Shown here one piece after another: positions 1-6,080 of a DNA stretch of 11,147 bases. Source of the stretch: Ignavibacteriales bacterium (lineage in GTDB: Bacteria; Bacteroidota; Ignavibacteria; UBA10030); contig JACQPU010000219.1 of the NCBI GenBank assembly GCA_016207365.1, positions 1-11,147 on the forward strand. The letters run 5' to 3'. Each line of letters begins with the position of its first letter. The stretch's first letter is position 1. The position numbers and the translations under genes were made by a program. The notes beneath the pieces were generated by a model. The model did not search any database, was not told where the DNA came from, and worked only from the letters and a program-made list of their open reading frames with translations.

Positions 1-677
1 ATGCTATCATGGGGCCGAACGGATCCGGTAAAAGTACGTTGGCCCAGGTGCTCGCCGGGCGCGAAACATACGACGTCACCAAAGGGGAGGTTCTGTTTGA
101 CGGCAGGAACCTTCTGGAGATGGATCCCGAAGAACGCGCTCGTGAAGGACTGTTCATGGCCTTCCAATACCCTGTCGAGATTCCCGGGGTCAGCAACACG
201 TATTTTCTGAAATCGGCACTCAATGCGGTCAGAAAACACCGGGGCCTCGAAGAGCTTGATGCGATTGAGTTCCTGGAACTCGTAAAGGAACGTGTGAAGC
301 TCGTGGAAATAGAGGAGAGCCTGCTGAACAGGCCGGTGAATGAGGGTTTTTCGGGAGGCGAAAAGAAACGAAACGAGATCTTCCACATGGCGATCTTGGA
401 ACCTCGCCTCGCCATCCTCGATGAAACCGATTCAGGTCTGGATATTGACGCCCTGCGGATCGTTGCAGATGGGGTGAACAAACTGCGGCGAAGGGATAAT
501 GCGATTATTGTCGTGACGCATTACCAGCGATTGCTGAATTACATTGTGCCGGATCACGTGCATGTTCTTGTTGACGGGCGAATCGTGAAATCGGGCGGAA
601 AAGGGCTCGCCTTGGAACTGGAAGAAAAAGGATACGATTGGGTCAAGGACGAAGCGGAAGTCGAGGAAAAGCGATGA
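1..677 (+). CDS. sufC: SufC, Fe-S cluster assembly ATPase (5' partial)
   Basis: ABC-type ATPase of the cytosolic SufBCD scaffold, which builds Fe-S clusters; ATP binding and hydrolysis reshape the SufB-SufD pair. The reading frame enters at base 3, and the first visible Met (base 9) is internal because it sits directly before the Walker A motif GPNGSGKST. About 30 N-terminal residues are therefore outside the window. Visible in order: Walker A; the Q-loop stretch FQYPVEIPGVSN, highly typical of SufC; the ABC signature GFSGGEKKRNE; Walker B LAILDETDSGLD; the switch His in VVTHYQR; and the C-terminal GRIVKSGG. All catalytic motifs are intact. Its TGA overlaps the sufD ATG (ATGA at 674-677), so translation of the two is probably coupled. 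Family assignment is essentially certain; only the true start is unknown. Confidence 0.97.
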   Translation, partial: AIMGPNGSGKSTLAQVLAGRETYDVTKGEVLFDGRNLLEMDPEERAREGLFMAFQYPVEIPGVSNTYFLKSALNAVRKHRGLEELDAIEFLELVKERVKLVEIEESLLNRPVNEGFSGGEKKRNEIFHMAILEPRLAILDETDSGLDIDALRIVADGVNKLRRRDNAIIVVTHYQRLLNYIVPDHVHVLVDGRIVKSGGKGLALELEEKGYDWVKDEAEVEEKR

Positions 678-1993
678 AGTCGATGGCGGAATGGTATCAG
701 TCGGCGTTCGAGACGCTCGAAAAAAGCCTGAACGGTGAGGCACAATCAGAACTGCATGCTATAAGAAAAAAAGCGCTTACGCGGTTTACAGAGCTCGGCT
801 TTCCGACAACCCGACATGAGGAATGGCGATTTACAAACGTTGCCCCGGTTTCCGGCACACCGTTCAACCCGGTACCTGCGGGAAGGATATCCGTCATCTC
901 GATGTCGGAAATGCGGAAGCACCTGCTCCCCGACGCGCATAACCTCGTGTTTATCGATGGACACTTCGTTCCATCGCTCTCGAACATTGACAGACTCCCC
1001 GAGGGTGTGATCGTCTGCAGTCTGGCCGAGGCGTCGCGCCAATATTCAGCGCTCCTTCAGGACCAGTTTGCGCGTTACGCACCCGGTGACGAAAACCCAT
1101 TTGTAGCCCTGAACACGGCGTTTGCTCTTGATGGGGCCTTTGTTCATGTTCCGGATGGAATTCGTATTATGAATCCTGTGCATGTACTTTTTGCGGCATC
1201 GGGGGAACATCACGCACTGATCCCACCGAGAAACCTCTTTCTGGTAGGCAGGAATGCTCAGGTCTCGCTCGTCGAATCGTATGTGGCCGTTCACGACGGT
1301 GTCTACTTTACCAACGTTGTAACGGAACTGGTCGCAGGCAAAGGATCGGCGATTGAACACGACAAGCTTCAGGACGAGAGTCGGTCTGCGTACCATATCG
1401 CGTGGACACATATCGTGCAACAGGAGCAGAGCACGGTCACATCGAACTTAATAGCTGTCGGTGGGTCGATTGCCCGCAGCAACGTCACGGTCGTGCTGGA
1501 TGCGGAGGGCAGCGTTTGTACGCTCAACGGACTCTCTCTTGCCACCGGCACGCAACTGATCGACAATCATACCACAATCGACCACGCGAAACCCCACTGC
1601 GAAAGTCACGAACTCTATAAAGCCATTCTGGATGGTAAGTCTCACGGAGTGTTTAACGGAAAGATTTTTGTGCGGAAGGATGCGCAGAAGACAGACGCGA
1701 AGCAGACAAATCAGACCTTGTTGCTTTCAGACGAGGCCGTGATGGATACAAAGCCCCAGCTTGAGATCTTTGCGGATGATGTGAAATGTACGCACGGAGC
1801 GACTGTGGGACAATTGGATGCGGATCAGATTTTCTACCTGCGTTCCCGCGGTCTTGACCTTCTCCAGGCTCGGGATATGCTCACGTTTGCGTTTGCAGCT
1901 GATGTCGTGCAGCGAGTTCATGTGAGCCGATTGCGAGAACAACTGGAATCATTGATTCATGCCCGGCTCCATGCAGGCCGGATAACCACATGA
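674..1993 (+). CDS. sufD: SufD, scaffold subunit of SufBCD
   Basis: Scaffold partner of SufB and SufC in de novo Fe-S cluster assembly; 439 residues, normal for SufD. The N-terminal helical part carries the family stretch PTTRHEEWRFTNVAP. The middle is a beta-helix, and the C-terminal half has the SufB/SufD core with SHGVFNGKIFVRKDAQKTDA and DDVKCTHGATVGQ, ending in the helical stretch SRGLDLLQARDML. Cys372 and His374 correspond to the functionally important Cys/His pair of E. coli SufD. I chose the ATG at 674 because it overlaps the sufC stop and has a GAGGA ribosome binding site at 663-667, six bases upstream; an ATG at 683 is an alternative. It could in principle be called SufB, but the N-terminal EEWRFTNV motif and the length favour SufD. 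sufB would be expected upstream of sufC, outside the window. Confidence 0.96.
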   Translation: MKSMAEWYQSAFETLEKSLNGEAQSELHAIRKKALTRFTELGFPTTRHEEWRFTNVAPVSGTPFNPVPAGRISVISMSEMRKHLLPDAHNLVFIDGHFVPSLSNIDRLPEGVIVCSLAEASRQYSALLQDQFARYAPGDENPFVALNTAFALDGAFVHVPDGIRIMNPVHVLFAASGEHHALIPPRNLFLVGRNAQVSLVESYVAVHDGVYFTNVVTELVAGKGSAIEHDKLQDESRSAYHIAWTHIVQQEQSTVTSNLIAVGGSIARSNVTVVLDAEGSVCTLNGLSLATGTQLIDNHTTIDHAKPHCESHELYKAILDGKSHGVFNGKIFVRKDAQKTDAKQTNQTLLLSDEAVMDTKPQLEIFADDVKCTHGATVGQLDADQIFYLRSRGLDLLQARDMLTFAFAADVVQRVHVSRLREQLESLIHARLHAGRITT

Positions 1994-3246
1994 GTCCTCG
2001 CGCTGACACGGCTACGATGGCCAAGCCATCGCTCGATGTAAATCGAATCCGGTCCGATTTTCCGATTTTGAGCCGAACTGTTCACGCTCTGCCCCTGGTG
2101 TATCTGGACAATGCGGCGACCACGCAAAAGCCTGAGTCGGTGATCGACGCAATGAGTACGTACTACAGATCGGTCAATTCCAATATCCACCGGGGTGTGC
2201 ATGCACTGAGCGAAGAGGCGACCGAAGCATATGAGAACGTCCGCGAACTTGCGCGACAGTTCATAAACGCGGCCAGCACGCGGGAGATTATTTTTGTCAG
2301 AGGTACAACGGAAGGAATCAATCTCGTTGCATCGGCGTTTGTACCGACAATTGTCCAGCCGGGAGACGAGATCCTGATCACGGGTCTTGAACATCACTCG
2401 AACATCGTTCCATGGCAGCTCGTGTGCGGACAAACGGGTGCGACCCTCAGGGTTGTACCTATCAGTGATGAAGGCGAAGTTCGGATCGACGAGTTCGCGC
2501 GGAAATTGACGCCGAGAACGAAGCTTGTCGCCATTGCCCACGTATCAAACGCGCTCGGCACCGTGAACCCCATGAAATCCATGGTAGCCCACGCACATGA
2601 ACGCGGGATTCCTGTGCTGATCGACGGGGCGCAAGCGGTTCCACACATACAGGTCGATGTGCGCGACCTCGGAGCGGATTTTTATGCGTTTTCGGCGCAC
2701 AAAATGTACGGTCCGACGGGCGTGGGGGTACTCTATGGAAAGGTGGAGTTGCTGGAGCGGATGACACCGTATCAGGGAGGCGGGGACATGATCAAGTCGG
2801 TTTCCTTTGAACGAACGACCTACAACGATCTTCCTTATAAGTTCGAGGCGGGTACCCCCAACATTGCCGGTGTCATTGGACTGGGTGAGGCGATCCGATA
2901 TCTGTCCAGGCTTGACCGTGCTGCAATTGAACATCATGAGCATGAACTGCTGGAACAGTGCACGTCAATGTTAAAGGAGATTGAAGGGGTGCGGCTGATT
3001 GGAACTGCGCGAGAAAAAGCGGGCGTGATCTCGTTTGTCATCGAGGGAATCCATCCGCACGACATCGGAACAATTCTCGATCAACAAGGAATTGCCGTTC
3101 GGACAGGACACCATTGCGCACAACCAGTCATGGAACGATTCGGTGTTCCGGCGACTGTGCGTGCATCGTTTGCAATCTATAATACCGCGGAGGAAATTGA
3201 TCGTTTGAAGACAGGATTGCTCAAAGTCCGGGAGGTGTTCGGTTGA
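1990..3246 (+). CDS. sufS: SufS, group II cysteine desulfurase
   Basis: PLP-dependent enzyme that converts L-cysteine to alanine and holds the released sulfur as a persulfide on an active-site Cys; 418 residues, slightly long because of about 15 extra N-terminal residues. Visible motifs: the N-terminal LVYLDNAATTQKP; the His pair at 135-136 in GLEHHSNIVPWQ, which stacks on PLP; DGAQAVPH; the PLP-binding Lys238 in FSAHKMYGPTGVG; and the catalytic Cys376 in RTGHHCAQPVM, followed by RASFAIYNT. The RTGHHC context marks the SufS/CsdA class rather than IscS/NifS. The start ATG at 1990 overlaps the sufD stop (ATGA at 1990-1993); an internal ATG at 2017 would remove part of the unusual N-terminus and cannot be excluded. 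The neighbouring SufU is the expected sulfur acceptor. Confidence 0.97.
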   Translation: MSPRADTATMAKPSLDVNRIRSDFPILSRTVHALPLVYLDNAATTQKPESVIDAMSTYYRSVNSNIHRGVHALSEEATEAYENVRELARQFINAASTREIIFVRGTTEGINLVASAFVPTIVQPGDEILITGLEHHSNIVPWQLVCGQTGATLRVVPISDEGEVRIDEFARKLTPRTKLVAIAHVSNALGTVNPMKSMVAHAHERGIPVLIDGAQAVPHIQVDVRDLGADFYAFSAHKMYGPTGVGVLYGKVELLERMTPYQGGGDMIKSVSFERTTYNDLPYKFEAGTPNIAGVIGLGEAIRYLSRLDRAAIEHHEHELLEQCTSMLKEIEGVRLIGTAREKAGVISFVIEGIHPHDIGTILDQQGIAVRTGHHCAQPVMERFGVPATVRASFAIYNTAEEIDRLKTGLLKVREVFG

Positions 3247-3698
3247 TGACGGACGTACGGGCATTATATCAAGAAGTAATTCTGGACCATAACAAGAATC
3301 CGCGAAACTTCAGGGTCATGGAAGACGCCGACCAGTTCCTTGAAGGCTATAATCCTTTGTGCGGTGACCGCTATGTACTCTATCTGAGAATGAATGGAGA
3401 AACGATCTCAGATGTCAGCTTCACAGGATCGGGGTGTGCCATTTCAAAAGCCTCTGCATCCGTGATGAGCACGATTGTTAAGGGAAGAAAACGGGAGGAG
3501 GCGCTCCGGTTGTTTGAGCAATTTCACGATCTTGTAACTGGTCACAACGATTCACATATTCACCCTGAAAACCTTGGAAGGTTGGCAGTCTTTGCCGGTG
3601 TGTCGGAATTTCCTGCACGCGTAAAATGTGCGAGCCTTGCATGGCATACGCTCAAAGCGATCTTGCAGGAGCAAAAGACGGCCGTCACGACCGAATAG
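3246..3698 (+). CDS. sufU: SufU, zinc-dependent sulfur transfer protein
   Basis: IscU-fold protein of the SufU type, 150 residues. In the characterised Bacillus system SufU takes sulfur from the SufS persulfide and binds zinc through three Cys and one Asp; it is a sulfurtransferase, not a scaffold. All of these residues are visible: Cys39 and Asp41 in NPLCGD, Cys64 in TGSGCAISKASAS, and Cys128 in RVKCASLAWHTL. Two things separate it from IscU: the inserted stretch of roughly 20 residues between the second and third Cys (around 79-99), and the absence of the LPPVK motif of IscU. The ATG at 3246 shares one base with the sufS stop (TGATG, 3244-3248). A TTG at 3243, directly before it, is less likely as start. 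Position right after sufS supports pairing with it. Confidence 0.95.
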   Translation: MTDVRALYQEVILDHNKNPRNFRVMEDADQFLEGYNPLCGDRYVLYLRMNGETISDVSFTGSGCAISKASASVMSTIVKGRKREEALRLFEQFHDLVTGHNDSHIHPENLGRLAVFAGVSEFPARVKCASLAWHTLKAILQEQKTAVTTE

Positions 3699-3710
3699 AA
3701 GGAGGCAGCA

Positions 3711-4076
3711 ATGTTTGAACAAACAGTGGTCAAGACCGAATCGCCGGAAACGGTGGTGATTACCGATCGGGCTGTTCAGGAAATCCGGAAGATTAAGTCC
3801 GAGAACAAGATTCCTGAAACCCATGCGCTGCGTCTTGGCATCAAGGGAGGAGGATGCTCCGGGATGACCTACGTACTGGCATTCGATGAGAAGCCGCGGC
3901 AGGGGGATAATATTTATGATATCGGTGGACTGACGGTCTATATCGATCCAAAGAGCCTCTTTTACCTCTCAGGCACAACCCTTGACTTTTCGGATGGCCT
4001 GAATGGTCGGGGATTTGTATTCAACAACCCTCAAGCGGTCAGGACCTGCGGCTGCGGAAGTTCGTTTGGTGTCTGA
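3711..4076 (+). CDS. sufA: SufA/IscA-type (HesB family) Fe-S carrier protein
   Basis: A-type carrier that accepts Fe-S clusters from the assembly scaffold and passes them to target enzymes. It has 121 residues, with about 12 extra N-terminal residues compared with the shortest family members. The three invariant cysteines are present: Cys49 in KGGGCSGMTY, and Cys113 and Cys115 in the C-terminal RTCGCGSSFGV. FNNPQAVRTCGCG is typical of the bacterial SufA/IscA/ErpA group, and sequence alone does not separate those three; the SUF operon context favours SufA. Twelve bases separate it from sufU, and a near-perfect AAGGAGG ribosome binding site lies at 3699-3705, five bases before the ATG. It is the only gene in the suf group that starts with a strong independent site rather than a stop/start overlap, so it may be translated at a higher rate. 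Confidence 0.93.
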   Translation: MFEQTVVKTESPETVVITDRAVQEIRKIKSENKIPETHALRLGIKGGGCSGMTYVLAFDEKPRQGDNIYDIGGLTVYIDPKSLFYLSGTTLDFSDGLNGRGFVFNNPQAVRTCGCGSSFGV

Positions 4077-4444
4077 TGGAAAGTCACATGGAAAACGCGA
4101 AGGATCCTCGTCCGACGGTTGATGCTGAACAATCGTTGAAAGATCGTGTGTGGGATGCGTTACGGGAATGCTACGACCCGGAGATCCCTGTCAATATTGT
4201 TGACCTCGGACTTGTGTATGAAGTGGTGATCGACGATTCTCTGGCCGGCGAAGCTAATGTGTATGTCAAAATGACTTTGACGGCGCCCGGCTGCGGAATG
4301 GGTCCGATCATTGCCAATGATGTAAAACGCCGTGTTCAAATGGTTGCGGACGTCAAGAATGTCCGTGTTGACCTTGTGTTTGATCCGGCATGGAATCCTG
4401 GCATGATGAGTGATGCGGCAAGGTTGCAATTGAATATGTTCTGA
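4076..4444 (+). CDS. sufT: SufT-type (MIP18/DUF59 family) Fe-S maturation protein
   Basis: Small MIP18/DUF59 domain protein, 122 residues, of the kind found at the end of SUF operons and implicated in Fe-S protein maturation; the relative PaaD belongs to phenylacetate degradation, for which there is no evidence here. Family motifs are clear: ECYDPEIPVNIVDLGLVY (residues 31-48), TLTAPGCGMG with the conserved Cys73, and VFDPAWNPGMMS near the C-terminus. It lacks the C-terminal cysteines expected in PaaD. The ATG at 4076 overlaps the stop of the SufA-type gene (TGATG, 4074-4078); a second in-frame ATG at 4088 is possible. Exact biochemical role is known only in outline for the family, so the function is inferred mainly from operon position. 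Confidence 0.88.
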   Translation: MESHMENAKDPRPTVDAEQSLKDRVWDALRECYDPEIPVNIVDLGLVYEVVIDDSLAGEANVYVKMTLTAPGCGMGPIIANDVKRRVQMVADVKNVRVDLVFDPAWNPGMMSDAARLQLNMF

Positions 4445-4490
4445 GGAGCGCGATAGACGAGGCGAGGGACCAAAACACCAGAATCAGTCG

Positions 4491-4497
4491 AAGGAGG
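4491..4497 (+). promoter_or_regulatory. Strong ribosome binding site of the PuuD-N-like gene
   Basis: AAGGAGG five bases upstream of the ATG at 4503. It fixes the start of the membrane protein gene. The 58-base gap after sufT holds no hairpin or promoter that I can support, so the gene may be transcribed from the suf operon. Confidence 0.8.
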
Positions 4498-4502
4498 CTC
4501 TC

Positions 4503-5273
4503 ATGGAAATCGCTGATGTTATCAGCGTTCTAACCAGATGGTTGCACGTTGCAGCCGGTATTCTCTGGATCGGTTATCTGTATTTCTTCAATTTCGCCAG
4601 CGCACAGTTTCTTCCCTCGCTCGAGGGGGACACCAAAAACAAGGTGCTGCTCGGGCTGCAACCTCGTGCTCTCTATTGGTTTCGATGGGGAGCGGCGTAT
4701 ACCTGGATCACTGGGATCTTGTTGCTTGCCCTCGTCTATTATCACGGGGGGCTCATGTTTGAAGCGAATAATACAGACGGTTGGACGGCGGGGGCGGTGG
4801 CTATGCTTGCGGTGACCTTCCTCTTCTTTGTGGTTTACGACATGCTTGCAAAGAGCGGACTTGCAAAGAACGGAACAGTGTTTGGCATTGTGGGGGTCGT
4901 CCTCATCGCTGTGGTAACGTACCTGATGGTTGACTGGGCCCGTTTTTCCTTCAGGGCGTACAACATTCACATCGGTGCCATGTTCGGTACAATCATGGCG
5001 GCAAATGTGTGGATGCGAATCTGGCCGGCGCAAAAAAGGGTTCTCGCCGCGGTAAAAGAAGGAACGGCACCGGATGCGGCTGTTGCCGCGGCCGCACTCG
5101 CCCGTTCACGCCATAACACGTTTCTGTCGGTGCCACTTCTTTGGACCATGATCAACGCCCATACGGCGGTGCCGGCGGCGAGCCATTGGCTGTATCTGAT
5201 CGGTGTAGTTGTTCTGGGCTGGGTTTCCGTGTGGTTGGTATACGGCAAAGCATCCAAACTTAAAGGCATGTAG
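4503..5273 (+). CDS. Integral membrane protein, PuuD/urate oxidase N-terminal domain family
   Basis: 256-residue inner-membrane protein resembling the membrane domain of the PuuD-type urate oxidase (Urate_ox_N). Roughly seven hydrophobic segments can be seen, near residues 7-28, 62-80, 96-113, 124-143, 155-173, 205-222 and 228-247. Features recalling the family are the first helix RWLHVAAGILWIGYLYFFNF, the stretch YNIHIGAMFGTIMAANVWMRIWPAQ and the late stretch RHNTFLSVPLLWTMINAH. Histidines at 15, 156, 204 and 220 lie in or beside helices and could bind haem. There is no CXXCH motif, so the cytochrome c domain of characterised full-length PuuD is absent, and no other purine-breakdown gene is nearby. 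Urate oxidation should therefore not be assumed; a haem-binding redox role is possible but is inference. The start is fixed by AAGGAGG at 4491-4497. It lies between sufT and a superoxide dismutase gene. Confidence 0.82.
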   Translation: MEIADVISVLTRWLHVAAGILWIGYLYFFNFASAQFLPSLEGDTKNKVLLGLQPRALYWFRWGAAYTWITGILLLALVYYHGGLMFEANNTDGWTAGAVAMLAVTFLFFVVYDMLAKSGLAKNGTVFGIVGVVLIAVVTYLMVDWARFSFRAYNIHIGAMFGTIMAANVWMRIWPAQKRVLAAVKEGTAPDAAVAAAALARSRHNTFLSVPLLWTMINAHTAVPAASHWLYLIGVVVLGWVSVWLVYGKASKLKGM

Positions 5274-5346
5274 TCCCCACGGCCCATGCAGGGAGAAGCA
5301 TAGGGGGATAAATTGGTTAAGGGAATCAAACTCGAAAGGAAACATC

Positions 5347-5979
5347 ATGGCATATGAGTGGAAGTTCAAGGCTCGACCGTATTCGGACGACGACGCTAAG
5401 AAGCAACTCGCGGGCGTTATGAGCCCTGAAACATCCGACTGGCACTACAACAAGCATCATAAGGGATATGTTGCGGCGTTGAATACGATTGAAAAGGGAC
5501 TCGAAAAAGAGGACCGGTCAACAGCAAACGGCAACTTCAGTGTAATCGGTGAACTGAAACGTCGGTTGACGTGGAATCACTCCGGTGCCCTCCTCCACGA
5601 TGTCTATTGGGAGGTTTTGGGCGGGGACGGTGATTCCTCAAAAGGAGCGGACTTGAAAGCCGCTCTGGAAAAAGAATTCGGCTCAATCGATGCCTGGAAG
5701 GCGGACTTCAAGGCGACAGCCCTTTCAGCAAAATTGAGTGGTTGGGGCCTTCTCGTGTTTGACCGGCTGTATTCAGGTCGCTTGCTGAATGTACTTGTCG
5801 ATGAGCATCAATATGGTGCAATCTGGGGCGGTGTTCCGTTGATTTCGTGCGACGTCTTTGAACATGCGTATTACCATAAAGACGGACCGGAACGCGGAAA
5901 ATACATCGACAATTTCCTCGCCAATCTCCATTGGGGACGGATCAACGCACGCTATACACAATACGTACTCAACAAGTAG
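5347..5979 (+). CDS. Fe/Mn-family superoxide dismutase
   Basis: Converts superoxide to hydrogen peroxide and oxygen. It is 210 residues with no signal peptide, so cytosolic. The four metal ligands are visible: His33 (in DWHYNKHHKGYV), His84 (in GALLHDVYW), and Asp169 and His173 (in CDVFEHAYYHKD). Tyr41 matches the gateway Tyr. Residues used to guess the metal are mixed: Gly80, four before His84, is like MnSOD, while the outer-sphere position around His154 (DEHQ) carries His as in mycobacterial and archaeal enzymes, many of which use iron or either metal. I therefore do not assign sodA or sodB. The ATG at 5347 has AAGGA at 5336-5340, six bases upstream, and matches the usual SOD N-terminus; the open frame runs upstream to 5209, but that stretch overlaps the preceding gene. 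It is followed by a strong terminator. Confidence 0.95.
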   Translation: MAYEWKFKARPYSDDDAKKQLAGVMSPETSDWHYNKHHKGYVAALNTIEKGLEKEDRSTANGNFSVIGELKRRLTWNHSGALLHDVYWEVLGGDGDSSKGADLKAALEKEFGSIDAWKADFKATALSAKLSGWGLLVFDRLYSGRLLNVLVDEHQYGAIWGGVPLISCDVFEHAYYHKDGPERGKYIDNFLANLHWGRINARYTQYVLNK

Positions 5980-5987
5980 TTCCCGCT

Positions 5988-6020
5988 CAAAGGCCGGCTC
6001 TGTGCCGGCTTTTTTATTTT
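5988..6020 (+). terminator. Intrinsic terminator after sod
   Basis: Perfect 6-bp GC-rich stem GCCGGC (5993-5998) and GCCGGC (6004-6009) around the loop TCTGT. A-T pairs and a G-T wobble extend it outward, followed by a T-rich tail (6010-6020). It begins nine bases after the sod stop. This is the first convincing terminator downstream of the suf genes. Confidence 0.9.
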
Positions 6021-6047
6021 GATTCTCGTCGGTGATTTGTGTACCAT
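6019..6047 (+). promoter_or_regulatory. Candidate promoter of the M28 peptidase gene
   Basis: TTGATT (6019-6024) and TACCAT (6042-6047) are separated by exactly 17 bases, giving 4/6 matches to each sigma-70 hexamer. It lies directly after the sod terminator and about 33 bases before the peptidase ATG. The same GTACCAT string with a 17-base spacer recurs upstream of the zinc ribbon gene. Supported by pattern only. Confidence 0.4.
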
Positions 6048-6080
6048 GGCTCCGGTCGCGCCAGCCCCTGAATCCTTCTG

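Noticed and set aside
1957..2541. 194-codon open frame on the minus strand
   Set aside because: Antisense to sufS, no domain-like composition and no start signals; a shadow of the coding strand.
4076..4444. Calling the DUF59 protein PaaD of phenylacetate degradation
   Set aside because: No paa genes nearby and no C-terminal cysteine-rich part; the SUF operon context fits SufT.
4503..5273. Calling the membrane protein a urate oxidase/PuuD
   Set aside because: No cytochrome c motif and no purine-degradation context; only the membrane domain is shared.
5274..5308. Nested inverted repeat TCCCC/GGGGA with inner CCC/GGG between the membrane protein gene and sod
   Set aside because: Short stems with a large asymmetric internal loop and no T tract; not a convincing terminator.
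5209..5346. N-terminal extension of the SOD in frame
   Set aside because: It would overlap the membrane protein gene by 65 bases, start at TTG, and add a sequence unlike SOD. The ATG at 5347 has a good ribosome binding site.
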